From Melieria omissa (Eukaryota; Arthropoda; Insecta; Diptera; Ulidiidae), in the NCBI GenBank assembly GCA_963971225.1, contig OZ020268.1:40307348-40371347 (forward strand): a DNA stretch of 64,000 bases, written 5' to 3'. Each line of letters opens with the position of its first letter. Within the stretch, counting starts at the first letter, position 1. Below are positions 49,094-60,185 of the stretch, one piece after another. The notes beneath the pieces are model-generated. The model was not told the DNA's origin. It saw nothing but the letters and a program-made list of their open reading frames with translations, and did no database searches. The position numbers were made by a program, and so were the translations under genes.

Positions 49094-50443
49094 CACAGTG
49101 CTTCGACTCCATACAAAATTGCGGCAAAAATAGAAGGAGTACGTTAAATTCGCTGAAAATTTGCAGTCTAAGTCATTTTGAGCTGCTGATTTCAAAATTT
49201 GTGTTTGTTTCAAAAAAAAAATATATAGTTAAAAAAAATCGAATATATATGGTTATATATTATCTTGTCATCACAGAGCCCAAACCGCTGGAGCTATTAT
49301 GATGAAATTTGGTCAAAAGTTGTATTTTAGAAAGTCAACCCTTAAACAGAAGCGATTTCGAAAACGTCGACCTGGAAAGGGCGGAAAGGCGGTGGTGAAG
49401 CTTATATGGACAGACATTGTTTTTTGGTCGGATTGTTTAAAAATTATGTATATGTATACTAAAAAAGCAATAACAAAATACATATCTTAGCGTTTTTCTA
49501 AATTCGATATTTAAAGGGTACAAAGAGGGCGGTAAAGTTGCTAAAGGCATATAGTTTTTGTTTATTTGATATTCGTAGAGCTTAACATGGAGATGAGGCA
49601 GGTGAATATGCAATGCAGCTCAACCTATAACGGCGAGACTATTCTTCAAGACTTATTCTTCAAAATTGGACCTTCTTCAAAGTTATACATTCCTCCTTTT
49701 TTTAGAATATATTAGCGTTAAATCACATTTTAGCTAACAAATTTCATAATAATGAAAAAATTTGGATTGTATGGCTCATAATGGGTTAAATATGCGTACC
49801 AAACCTATTTTTTATAAAAAACATTCATAATTCGTTGCATTGCCTTAGTTAAACATTTTAATCGCAATTTTAACTCAAGCGATTTCTATACAAAAATCAA
49901 CATTAGTAGTTTCGAAAAAATTGAATATTTTCCATAGGCGCAAAAAGACGCAAAATTTTTTTTACGGATTTAAGAGAAGAAAGTCCATCCAAAAAGGGCC
50001 ATAAAAAGGATTTACGCCAGTTGACGCCATTCGATATTAATTGCCTTTCTAAATTTGGTTCTTTTTAATTTTCATGGGTTTGAAAAACATTCATTTTTGA
50101 AAATTCGTACAAAAAAAATTATATATGCTAAATAAAAAAAACTGATCAGTGGTCTTGCTCCTATCAATTCAGTTTTAATATTACAAGAAATTGGAAGCCT
50201 ATCTACAACAACACATTTTCTACCATTTTTTTTATACAAGCACCTAAATTTCATTTTTCCCCTTCATACATTTTTGTAAAAATATATCCGACTTTGACAA
50301 GCTATATCTCCTAATCTCGACAATTTTTCGATAAAGTATTTCGGATCCAGCTTAATTAAACAATTACCTTTAACATGATACTACTTTTGTCAAAATCCGC
50401 GAGAATTTTTTTTCTTATTTTTGTCCACTCTCGAAGCACTGTG
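49094..50443. mobile_element. Non-autonomous Transib-like transposon (1,350 bp) with RSS-like ends
   Basis: Both ends start CACAGTGCTTCGA as inverted repeats (49094 onward; complement ending at 50443). The 5-bp flanks CGTCG (49089-49093) and CGTCG (50444-50448) are identical, matching the 5-bp CGNCG-type target duplication known for Transib. CACAGTG is the Transib CACWRTG terminus and also the V(D)J signal heptamer. After exactly 12 bp on each side comes an A-rich nonamer-like word: ACAAAATTG at 49113-49121 and ACAAAAATA (50424-50416, minus strand). The interior holds only short frames, with no Transib core transposase, so the element depends on another copy. Confidence 0.8.
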
Positions 50444-50449
50444 CGTCGA

Positions 50450-51188
50450 CTTAAGCTGCTTAACTGTTTAAATGTTGTTGCAATGAAAATTCGCCACCAA
50501 ATTCAAATTCAATTGAGCTTTCAAGGCAATACCTCTTTTGACAAGTAATGTAATGAGTTGAGCAGTGGAGGGGAAAACGATTTGAAGACAGGTTTTTAAT
50601 GTTGTTTATGCATTCAAGTATGAATTACTCAATAATGCAATTAATTAGATTTAATTCTGTGATTGCAGATTTTTAATATGAAAAATAATATACAAGGACA
50701 AACCAAAGGTGTTCATGTGGACATGGAGATTTAGAAAGGACTTCCACTTATATAGGGAGTTGAAAGAAAAACTGACAGACAGAGGACACAGTAGAGCTTC
50801 GCCAAAGCCAACAAACATTTGCCAACGGGAGCTCCGTCTAATGTAAGATTTCAGAAACTTTTCTAAATGACTCAAAACTGTGTTTTGTGATGTGTCGATT
50901 CCATACCAATCCCATCCTTTCCATTTCCATTACCTCATGTAGAACATTGATTCTGCACATTCTGAACATTCTGCTCCTTAGTCTGGGCCGTTCGTGTCGC
51001 TCAGTGTTTACCTTTTTGAAATCAATCGTTATTCAAACGCAGAACAAACGACAACACCGCATCACCCGCTTCACCGACAGTCGAATTCTTTCTCTAGCAG
51101 GAGGCCAACATTATTATCAGTGATCTGAGCGTAGAGTTCTTTGAAAGCCCCACTTAGATAAGGATACCAGTAACCGACTACTACTAAC
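50450..51188. other. No gene recognised
   Basis: AT-rich stretch between two transposons with no supported feature. Confidence 0.35.
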
Positions 51189-51190
51189 TA

Positions 51191-51614
51191 GACTAATCTT
51201 CGGCTGCTGAACACGAAACTGAAAATCAAAAAATGTTCTTAAGAAGCGTTTTCGAAACATCTTCGAAAAAAATGATTATTCCCTCTTATTTTAGTTATGA
51301 GCACATATCTCGTAAACCAACCATTCGACTAACACAAGTGGTGGTCAAAAAAATTACTTTTTTACAACTTTCATAGTCAGTAACTTCCCCAAATCCCATC
51401 TGACTTGGACAATCTATATATCGTTGGAAAGGTTAGTTAATTACCTTCTGAACTTGGACCACTTGTGTTAGTCGAATGATTGTGTTATTGGACGAGATAT
51501 GTGCTCATAACTGAAATAAGAGGGACAAAATGTGTCTTTCGAAAATTTTTCGAAAACACTTCTTAAGAAAATTTTTGGATTTTCAGTTTCGTGTTCAGCA
51601 GCCGAAGATTAGTC
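51191..51614. mobile_element. TA-flanked MITE with long inverted repeats
   Basis: The terminal 37-38 bp are exact inverted repeats starting GACTAATCTTCGGCTGC, and weaker complementarity extends to about 160 bp per arm (for example CGACTAACACAAGTGG against CCACTTGTGTTAGTCG). TA dinucleotides at 51189-51190 and 51615-51616 fit a Tc1/mariner-type target site. No coding capacity. A diverged relative lies at 16221. Confidence 0.85.
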
Positions 51615-52345
51615 TAAAAAATACTTTTATTTTTAGGAACATTTTTCGTGTCGAGTAGTGTAGTGTGGAATGGTCTCCCTACGGAAATTTTTCCCAGCAC
51701 CTTTGACCCCCTGGTGGTTTCAAGTATTCAATAATTAAAAAAACTCAGTCTTGTCTAAACTCTGTCTCCTTACCTCAACATTCTAGGAGCCAAAAAGTTA
51801 AGTTTCTATCCGGGAGTAGAATAATAATTCCGGTATTTTAGAAATCTTTCCATAGACTTGAGATTCTAGGCAAAGTAGAGTTTGAGAGCTCTGTTCAAAC
51901 ACGGATTTTAGAGATTTTTCTAGAGAAATACCAGAAGCATTTACATGTGAGTTCAATTATTTAACAGAGTGTTGGATACAAGTTAAATGTTTATCAATAT
52001 TTTCTTCAAAATCGCGTATCTTGAACTTCTTCTAAAGCAATGCTGCGTCAAATGTCAAGGAGTAATGTTTTTATGTGAAAGTAATTGGAGAACCAAGCTG
52101 TGATATTGAATTCGGTAATACTTGTAGAAATTCCTGTAAGCCCTTGCGGAATTTAACTAACTTCTTTGAGAACTCCACTTAAATAAAGAAATCAGACACT
52201 TTTCAAAAAGAAGTCCAAAAGCAATTTCGACTCTCAACTCAAAAGTTACTCTGACACTACTACATAGGAAAATTTTATATGATCCACATGTAATTTCTTA
52301 CCTATAGGTTTTTATTCTTCTCTCTATAAACTTTTCTGTTATTTA

Positions 52346-52890
52346 CGAGGGTGATTGACAAATTTCCTGATCTCAACATGAAGATGGCAACATTTTTCAA
52401 CACAAGATAGGTAATTTGTTTGCGCCTCTTTTTGAAGGTACTCGAAAAAATTTCAGCTATTTTTGATGCTCAGTTGTTGTTTGGCTCACTACAATGACTT
52501 AACCAGCTGCAGACAGAAATTGTGTATTAAAATTTAAATAAAAGTGCTTAAAAAAAAGACAATGCGCTGTCTCACACCTCGACAGTTGCCATGACGAAAA
52601 TTCACGAATTACAATTTGAACTGCTTGACCATTCTCCTCAATCACCAAAGTGAGTCGCAAGTTTTTTTGGTTCATGTTCATTAAACGAAGATACCATTAC
52701 TTTCTTAAACGATTATTTTGCAGAGAAATATGCAGAAAGAGGTAAAATTGGGGAGTATTAAATAGATGGATATCGATGGGGAAAGAAGGTAAACTTACAA
52801 GGAGACTATGAAGAAAAACAAATTTGAAGAAACAATTCCTTGTATCTATGTTTGGTCGAAAAGTTTTCAGATCAACTTCATAAAGGTTAA
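52346..52890 (+). mobile_element. Decayed irritans-type mariner, internally deleted
   Basis: It begins with a TA-flanked CGAGGGTGATTGACAAATTT end. Near 52590-52650 the plus strand reads MTKIHELQFELLDHSPQSP, the segment before the last catalytic Asp of irritans-group mariners, and around 52790-52880 comes a degraded C-terminal GDYEEKQ...SDQL. Most of the transposase is missing and frames are broken. Confidence 0.6.
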
Positions 52891-53084
52891 ATGGATTTGA
52901 GAAGAAGTAGTGCGTTTTAGAATGTTGGCCCTTTTGAGGCCTTAGAGTGTTCTTTCTGAGAAACTAGTAAGCTATCTAACCTAACGTAACATAGATATAC
53001 GACTTTTAAGGCGTGGCTCATTGTGCATTGTTTTCTCCACCCAAATGAATCTGCAGAGTCTTTAGTTTAGTCTACAATTTAACG

Positions 53085-53225
53085 CCGAATCCGAACGGCG
53101 GTTTGTCAATTTTCCTTTCACGCTTGGAGGTTTTACCATCGCCTGCCAAGATTCCAATTTAATTCTAAATCAAGTAAATGAATGTTTCACCAGCGCGAGA
53201 TAAGAATCGAACCTGCTGGATTATC
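53085..53225 (-). mobile_element. SINE fragment between two mariner remnants
   Basis: On the minus strand a B-box-like GGTTCGATTCTTATC (around 53200-53213) heads a body with GGCGATGGTAAAACCTCC and CGCCGTTCGGATTCGGCG wording shared with the other SINEs here. Truncated. Confidence 0.55.
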
Positions 53226-53700
53226 AAGGCCGGTACTAGAAATAACAAATACATCGACGAAGTTATGAGATAATGGATGAAATTGGCAAGGAATCATCTA
53301 CTATGAGTCGCTCCGCTACAGTCAAACTCTTACTAAACAATTGGACCGTCTGAGCAGCAATTAAACAGCAAAGGAAACCATTGAACAGATGCGGCGGACT
53401 TTGGACAAAAGGAAAGAAACCAAATAAGTTTCATCAAAGCAACACCAGACCACACACATTGTCACAATCAAAAGCTCCGGAAGCTCCTCGGTTCTTATGC
53501 ATCCAACTTATAGTCTGTACCTGACACCAAACGATTACCATCTGTTGCTGTCTATGGCAAATGATTTTGCTGGTGAAAAATTTGCTTCGATAGCAGTTTG
53601 TGAAAATCGCATTTTCTATAAAAAAAAAGACATAATGAAATTACCTTCAAAATGTCAGCCAATTAAAGAACAAAACGATGCATATTCGACCTAAATCGAA
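53226..53700 (+). mobile_element. Decayed mellifera-type mariner C-terminus
   Basis: Broken frames read ESLRYSQTLTKQLDRLSS and then, in one open frame, VLMHPTYSLYLTPNDYHLLL and SMANDFAGEKFAS, matching the last catalytic segment of mariner transposases (HPPYSPDLAPSDYHLF). The expected catalytic Asp pair is changed: SPDLAPSD reads SLYLTPND here. The end ...KKDIMKLPSKCQ follows family order. Dead copy. Confidence 0.7.
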
Positions 53701-54606
53701 TCATTTTAACTAAGCCTTTAAATTTATGCAAAAATCATGGATTTTTCCACTACACCTCACGAATCTCCAATCACGTCTAAACGAAAAAAGAAACTCTTCA
53801 AATTTTCGACCACTCTCCAGCAAAAATTCAACATTGGCAATGCATAAAAATGCAGATTGATTACACGTGGTTGCTGATTGTTGACATTGTGTTAAAGTAG
53901 AAAACACAGGCGCCGCTGCTGTGCTGGTCGGTCAAGCCAAAGAAAACAGGAAGCATACAAGACGTGTCCGCTGTACGCAAACGCACAAATTTCAGCCACG
54001 AGGCCAGCAACAACATTTAACAAAACGCCAGTAAAATCCCAAGACAGCAGGAAGAAGTGAAAAATTGGAAAAAAAACCAACATACAAAATGTGTAAAAGA
54101 GATAAATAAAACAAGTAAATGCTTGAAAATAAAATTCCATGAGAGAAATGTCGCGTGAAAGTTTTGTGAGGGGGAAAAAGTGTACGACAATCGAAAATTA
54201 TGCAACATTTACGAACAAACGACAGACGGCGGCAACAAGCACAACGACAGACAAACAGGCAAACAACAACAAACTGAAAACATTGCGGCAAAATGCGAAA
54301 ATGTACAAACGAGTCAAACATTTAAGTGTTTAGTGTTGGAAAATGCGAGTTTTGAATGATGTGGCGGTGGTGAGGAGACGAGGAGAGGAGAGCAGTGGCG
54401 AGCTGGTTGCAGTTTGTGCTGCAGTTGAGGTATTATTAATTTTTCCAAATGCCAGACAGGCTGGAAGGGGGGGTATAGGGGAGTGGCGCTGCAGTCATGG
54501 CACCGCAATTACGCGCGCCTGCACGAGTACACAGCGGTTTTGGCGATGATTGCCAGTTGACAACAACAACAATTGCCAACAACAAACATCAACTACTACA
54601 TATATA

Positions 54607-55345
54607 CAGTTGCGGTCAAAATAATAGTAGTACGCGTACAACGAAAAGAAAATTAAGAAAAAATAATCTGCTTTTCTTTACAAATATTTATTTTGTATTT
54701 TTTTTAACAAGTTATATGTGTTAACAATGCAATCATAAAAGAAAACTTAAGAATTAAACTCAGTTTGGTTTGATTTAAATTAAATGCGTCAAAAGCTCCA
54801 AAATATGGACGGTCAAAAAAATAGTAGTTCGCTTTACTTTCATAAAAATGAAGCAAAAATTGTGTTTCATTTTAAAAGATTTAGTGGTTAAATAGTAATA
54901 ACGTAATTTTTCTTCAAATTAATATTTAGTTGCGTGACTGTTGTTTGGCTATTACTGCAGCACAGAGCCGATGCATTGAAATAACCAAATTTTCATATCT
55001 TTCTCTAGGGGCGTGGTCTACTGCTTCTCAAAGTTGATTATTATTTAAAAGATTATTGTGAGCAACTGCTCTCTTCACGTCACACCACAAATTTTTAATT
55101 ATATTGAAGTCTGGTGATTGTGCGAGCCATTCCATAACCCTAATCCTGCTTTTGCGAAGCTCCTTTCATGCGACCTTGCTTGTATGCTTTCGGTTATAAT
55201 CCTGTTGGAAGATCCAAAGCATTGGCGTTTTTTCACTGACATACGGTAGCACGATTTCCCGCAAGATTCGTACACATACACATCGATCCATCGTTTTCTT
55301 GATCAAATAAATAGCGCCACCCCCATACTATTTTGACCGCAGCTG
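54607..55345 (-). mobile_element. Internally deleted Tc1-like transposon
   Basis: Ends CAGTTGCGGTCAAAATAATA and, from the other side, CAGCTGCGGTCAAAATAGTA are inverted repeats flanked by TA. A second GGTCAAAAAAATAGTAG at about 54809 is an internal copy of the end motif. Transposase pieces are on the minus strand: RIRVMEWLAQSPDFNIIKNLW and CDVKRAVAHNNLL, then the C-terminal CAAVIAKQQSRN. The catalytic Glu expected in the PIENLW motif is Lys (IIKNLW), and in-frame stops occur. The element is about 739 bp, half the normal Tc1 size. Confidence 0.88.
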
Positions 55346-56711
55346 TACATACAGCAGCTAACCGAGCCCAATGTTGTTCAATGACAACGGCGACAGCTCA
55401 TTTTCCACCTCATTCCCGTTGGTCCATGGCAATTTTTCATGGCATTTCATTTTCAGCTCGTTTGGCTGCGTTTTCGAAAGACAAGGCCAGAGAGCCTAAA
55501 CTTAATTAGTTTATGGGCGCTTTCATAATGTCAGAGTTGTTGTTGTTGTTGGTTTAGCAGTGGCGCTGTCACAATACGCCGACGACTTTCTTTCCGTTTT
55601 CCGCTTCAGGCTGCAACCATTGGTTGCTTCACTCGCTGTTCGTGTACTGCAGCAACGACTTCACTTTCATAAATGTCGGACCTTAAAAATTGTGAAAAAT
55701 TATGCTTATTACGACTTTCGGTGGCTTGTGGCAGTTTGGGCCGTTTCTTAAGTATCCCAGCAGTAATCACGCAGCGAACTCAATAAAAACATTTGACGGT
55801 CTGCATGTGAGCGGACCAAAAAATCGAAAAGCAAATACCATTAGTTGCTTGCAATTATGTTTTGTGCGCAGAGGAAACCGCAAAAAAATTCATTTAAAAA
55901 AATAAAAAAATAAATAATAATAAAAAAAAATGTATACAAAAAAAATTCATATAAAAAAGTAATAAAAAAAAAATATAATAAAATAGCAATAAACCAAAAT
56001 GTGAAATGAAATGAAATGCCAAAAATTATTGACAGCCCGCAGTTGCAGGTGCCGCATTCACCGACAGACAGCTGAACAGCCAAACGCACAGACCGATTGC
56101 CGAGTTTATTGACCGCACTGTCAACGTTGTTGTTACCGCTGCTGGCGCCAAAAATCAATGCGCTGCCGCCAGTGCCCACTGTACATTGCTCTTTCGCTGT
56201 AGTGTTCGAGCGGCCGGCCGGATTAGTGCAAATTACGCATGCGCACGGGCACACTCAAACGCAACAACAACAACAATCACTATGATAGTGTTTGCAGTTG
56301 CCTTTCTTTCGGCAAATAAAAGCCGTGTCCAAAAAGTGTTGTCTTGGTGAAATATTGCACGAAATTAAATCTTTTGGCAACATCATTTGACTTCATTAAG
56401 TAATACACCAGCGTCGACTGATGGGTCAAGCGTCCGACTAATGGACGCGCGAGACACATTTAATGAGCTTGGAGAGTACCAAAAAAACAAAAACAACAAT
56501 TTGAAATGCAATTAATTTCGTCCGAGGGCTGCATCTGCTTATCTGCTGTCGTTATTTTTGGCATTTCGGTGTGTTTTATGAAAAATTCGTGGAAGATTTC
56601 AGTTTTTTCCAAGACGTTGGCTCAGTCAGTGAGCCGAGACAATGGTTTAATTGTCTTGTAAACTGATTACAAAAAATTACGACTGTGAATATATAGATCT
56701 ATATCTGTCTA
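55346..56711. other. No gene recognised; low-complexity A-rich block at 55890-55990
   Basis: Mostly AT-rich with CAA and TTG runs. The A-rich block creates a long accidental open frame on the minus strand and no credible protein. Confidence 0.4.
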
Positions 56712-56846
56712 CAGGGTGGCGCAAAAGTTGTTAACCAGTGTTCCTTGGCTCTAATTTGTTTTCGAATGAATGAATAGGAAGGATTTATTCATTTATAAAC
56801 AAATTAGAGCCAAAGAGCATTGGGTGACAACTTTTGAGCCACCCTG
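56712..56846. mobile_element. 135-bp palindromic MITE with TA target site
   Basis: Left end CAGGGTGGCGCAAAAGTTGT and right end ACAACTTTTGAGCCACCCTG are inverted repeats; complementarity continues inward (TTGGCTCTAATTTGTTT against AACAAATTAGAGCCAA), so almost the whole element folds on itself. TA flanks at 56710-56711 and 56847-56848. Confidence 0.88.
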
Positions 56847-56989
56847 TATCTATATACATATAAATGTTTATCCTGACTTACTGACTGATATACTTTTTCA
56901 TAATCGCTCAAGCCGCTGAAGCTGGAAACATTAAATTTGAACTGTAGATCCATTTTACAAAAAAACCTCTGTAAGGACGGAATACGTAT

Positions 56990-57720
56990 TTTGAAATGTA
57001 GGGTCTAAAGGGGCAAAACATGGGTTAAGGTGTTGTATGAAGAAACGTATATTAGTGGACCTATTGATTTCAAACACTCCAAATCAAAAATAATGTTGCT
57101 CATTATTTTGCAAATAAAATCTGATGTGGTCTACGATGGGTTAAGAAGTTGTATTGAGAAACATGATTTTAACGTAAAACTTGGCAAATGTGCTCCAAAT
57201 TATACAAAAACTCGGTATGTGTTTCTCATTGTTTCGAAAAACAACATCTGACGGGTACACGATGTGTTAAAAGTTTGTATGGCAAAACATAATTTAATAG
57301 GTTTTTTTGACTTTCAACTTGGTAAAAGTGCTCCAAATGATAAAAAGAAAAGCGACCAATGTTTTTAATTTTTTTTTTAAATCAAAATCTGACGGGGTAA
57401 ACGATGGGTGATGGAGATGGGTTGAATGGAGAAATATGAATTTGACTAAAAACTTGGTAAATATGATCCAAATTATAAAAAATTGGGGTCTAACGGGGTC
57501 AACGATGGGTTTATAGTTTGTACGGGAAAACATGATTTAATATTTTGGTTGATTGACTTAAAAATTGTGAGCACTTAAAATTATAAATCATTTGACAAGT
57601 ATTTTTTCATAAAAATCTATTGGGGCCAACATAGGATTAAGAGAAATTTAATTGTTTGGGCTCATTGACTTCAAACTTGGATGCAAAGCCGACGGGCTCA
57701 AAAACCTAAATATAATTAAT
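56990..57720. repeat. Degenerate ~120-bp tandem repeat, about six copies
   Basis: The words (A/C)AACGATGGGTT...GTTTGTA and ACTTGGTAAA(A/T)GTGCTCCAAAT recur near 57017, 57130, 57255, 57399, 57500 and 57627, spaced 101-144 bp. Copies are strongly diverged. Such arrays can form inside Helitron-like or other transposons; no ends were identified. Confidence 0.6.
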
Positions 57721-57945
57721 TTTGTTTATTTTATGACTTCAATATTATCGTCAATTTTTAGTAAACAAATATAGTTTGAAAATTGTAAAATACTCTCTCT
57801 AAACTTTTTGCAAATTCAAATAGTTTCGATACTTTTTCTCAGCTTTTTATATTGAAAAACTGATTTTCAGACATTTGGGGAATTCAAACCCCTTTGTGGG
57901 CGCCACTGTACTCATTAAAAAAGCTCTAAAAAACAAGTGGCGTCA

Positions 57946-58332
57946 ATGACTGATTTTGTGCCAAAACATCGTAATTTTCGGAAAGTGTTGATTTTCTTCT
58001 TTCATTCGAAGAAAACGGCGGCTGAAGCGCATTGGGATCTCCAAAAAGTTTACAGCAATGCTGCTCTGAGTGAAACAACGTGTCGTGATTGGTTTCGTCA
58101 CTTCAAAGGCGGTGATTTCGATGTGGACGACTGTCCGCCTGAAAACTTCGAAGACGCTGAATTCAGGGCATTGCTCGATGAGGATTCGTGCCAGACGCAA
58201 GAAGCGGTTGCTATTTTCAAACGATTGGATGCATTGGGAATAATTCAAAAGCAAAGAACTTGGATTCCTTATGATTTGAAACCAAAAGACGTTGAGAGAG
58301 ATACATTTGACAGCTCTTGGCGTCAAACTTAG
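57946..58332 (+). mobile_element. Mariner transposase N-terminal fragment
   Basis: From ATG at 57946: TDFVPKHRNFRKVLIFFFHS, KKTAAEAHWDLQKVY and TTCRDWFRHFKGGDFDVDD form the first helix-turn-helix of a mariner transposase; ALLDEDSCQTQEA and LDALGIIQKQRTWIPYDL are the second part with a small deletion between them. The frame ends before any catalytic residue, so it is 3'-truncated. Different from the copy at 26591. Confidence 0.85.
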
Positions 58333-59759
58333 TCTCAATCAAAAAATATGTTCAAAAAGAAAGAAAAGTAATTAAATTGAACAACACTCGATCAGCATAA
58401 CAGACGGCAAAACCTTTCATATCTATCAAAGATTATTGATTTATTTTTTAATTTGTGAGCAAATCAAAAATATTCACCACAACTGCCACAACAATTAAAT
58501 ATTTGAAGCTGCTTTTCGCTTTTGAAGTACACAAATTGCTACGTAAAGCGCAGCTCTGACTAAATGATTAACCAAAACTCGGTTACACGTGTGCAACTTT
58601 CTACGAAAAACTGAATGTGTACACAGCTTTGATTCTGGCATTTTCACCATCACTTCCGCTCAACAAGTGGATGTGAATCAGTACAAATGAAACAATCGAT
58701 TTCATAACAACATGGAAAACACATGTTTATCTCCACACAGCAGTGGCAACACCCGCGGCAACAACAACAACAACAACAACAACAATCAATGCAATGCAAC
58801 GCATATTCATTCAAAGTTTAGTTGTTGTTATCTTTTACGGTTTCGGTTTATTGGCATTCAACAAAGTTGCGCTGCTTTAATTTCATTTGCTTTCAATTTG
58901 GCATCGAGCGCCACTTGGCGGCTGCATATCTCAAACGGGCATGGCCCGCACAGATGTGTACGAATGCGGCGGGTCACTTCGGTTCACTATCACTTTCACT
59001 GAAATTAATAAGCAGAAGCCGACGAAGTGAAGTCTGCACGCTGCACGCATGCGCACAGCATTCGAGCGGACGGTGAGCATTTATGGTGTGGCGGCATTGC
59101 TCAGTTCGAAACGAGATTAAAAGCCACAATCGATGCAGTGAAAAAAACATCAACAACACAAAAAATATGATAAGTAATAAAAAAAATAGATATAAATACC
59201 AAAATGGAGAAAATAAGAAATGCGTCAAATGAAAACTGGAAATTAAATGGTTTATTGACACTTATAATTGAGGTAAACAGTGCGGCACTGCTGATGCTGT
59301 CAAAGACAGCAGCTGATGTTTAGTTGTGTGGTTAGGGAGAAAGATATGAAAGTTAAGTATGATTGGTCTGATGCGCTTAACGGCTTCATTAGGCAAATTG
59401 AGGGTTTTTTTTGGAGAAAAATTGAACACAGGGCGGTGGACGGAAATTTTGGGTCAGTGAAGAGGGACGCTTACGACATACAATGATCGAGTGTACAATT
59501 ACAAACTGTACAGCGTTGGCACATAGAGGTGCAAAGTTTAGCCTCAATGATAAGAACCAAATGCAAATATTGCAGATATATCTGCTTCAATCCTTAAGGT
59601 ATAAGACACCACATGATCCAAGAAGCACAATAACCCTTTCAGGCCCCACCGATAAAAGCCGAGACCCATTACATATAACGATCAAAACGGAGCTGTCGAC
59701 GAAAAACTCGGCTAGTAGTTCCCGCGTAGTAACTTTAAATGCAACCCTACTACTGTCAG
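58333..59759. other. No gene recognised; (CAA)n run at about 58757-58784
   Basis: AT-rich with a CAA microsatellite. An open frame starting at 59483 has no family similarity until it enters the mariner fragment that follows. Confidence 0.4.
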
Positions 59760-60184
59760 AGGGTAAAACGATTCCTGGCACATATTATGCAGAGTTGTTG
59801 GATCGATTCAACGCTGATTTGAAGCAAAACGACCGCATTTGGCAGCGAAGAAAAGTTATCCTCCACCAGGACAAACGGACCAGCGTACACGTGTATAGTT
59901 GCTATGGCAAAAATCCATCAATTGAGCTACGAACCGCTACCCCATCCAGCATATTCTCCAGATTTAGCCCCCCGCGACTATTTTCTGTTCCCAAACCTGA
60001 AAAAATGGCTCGTCGGTAAGAGATTTCAGAAAAACTATAATTTGAAAGGGATCACAAAATTTGAAAAAAAGATGTAAGTACTAAATTTATCGAGCTAAAA
60101 TAAGACTATGTTGAGAATTAAAACTTTTTTTGCCGAAAAAATTTCTTTTTTTCAAAAAGTCACTGACTTATCAAACTGCCCTCG
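59760..60184 (+). mobile_element. Irritans-type mariner C-terminal fragment with intact 3' end
   Basis: One frame reads GKTIPGTYYAELLDRFNADL and QRRKVILHQD; after a frameshift near 59885 the neighbouring frame carries the AKIHQLSYE and LPHPAYSPDLAPRDYFLFPN segment (last catalytic Asp region). The element ends ...TTATCAAACTGCCCTCG followed by TA, an irritans-like terminus related to the left end at 52346. 5'-truncated and frameshifted. Confidence 0.8.
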
Positions 60185-60185
60185 T

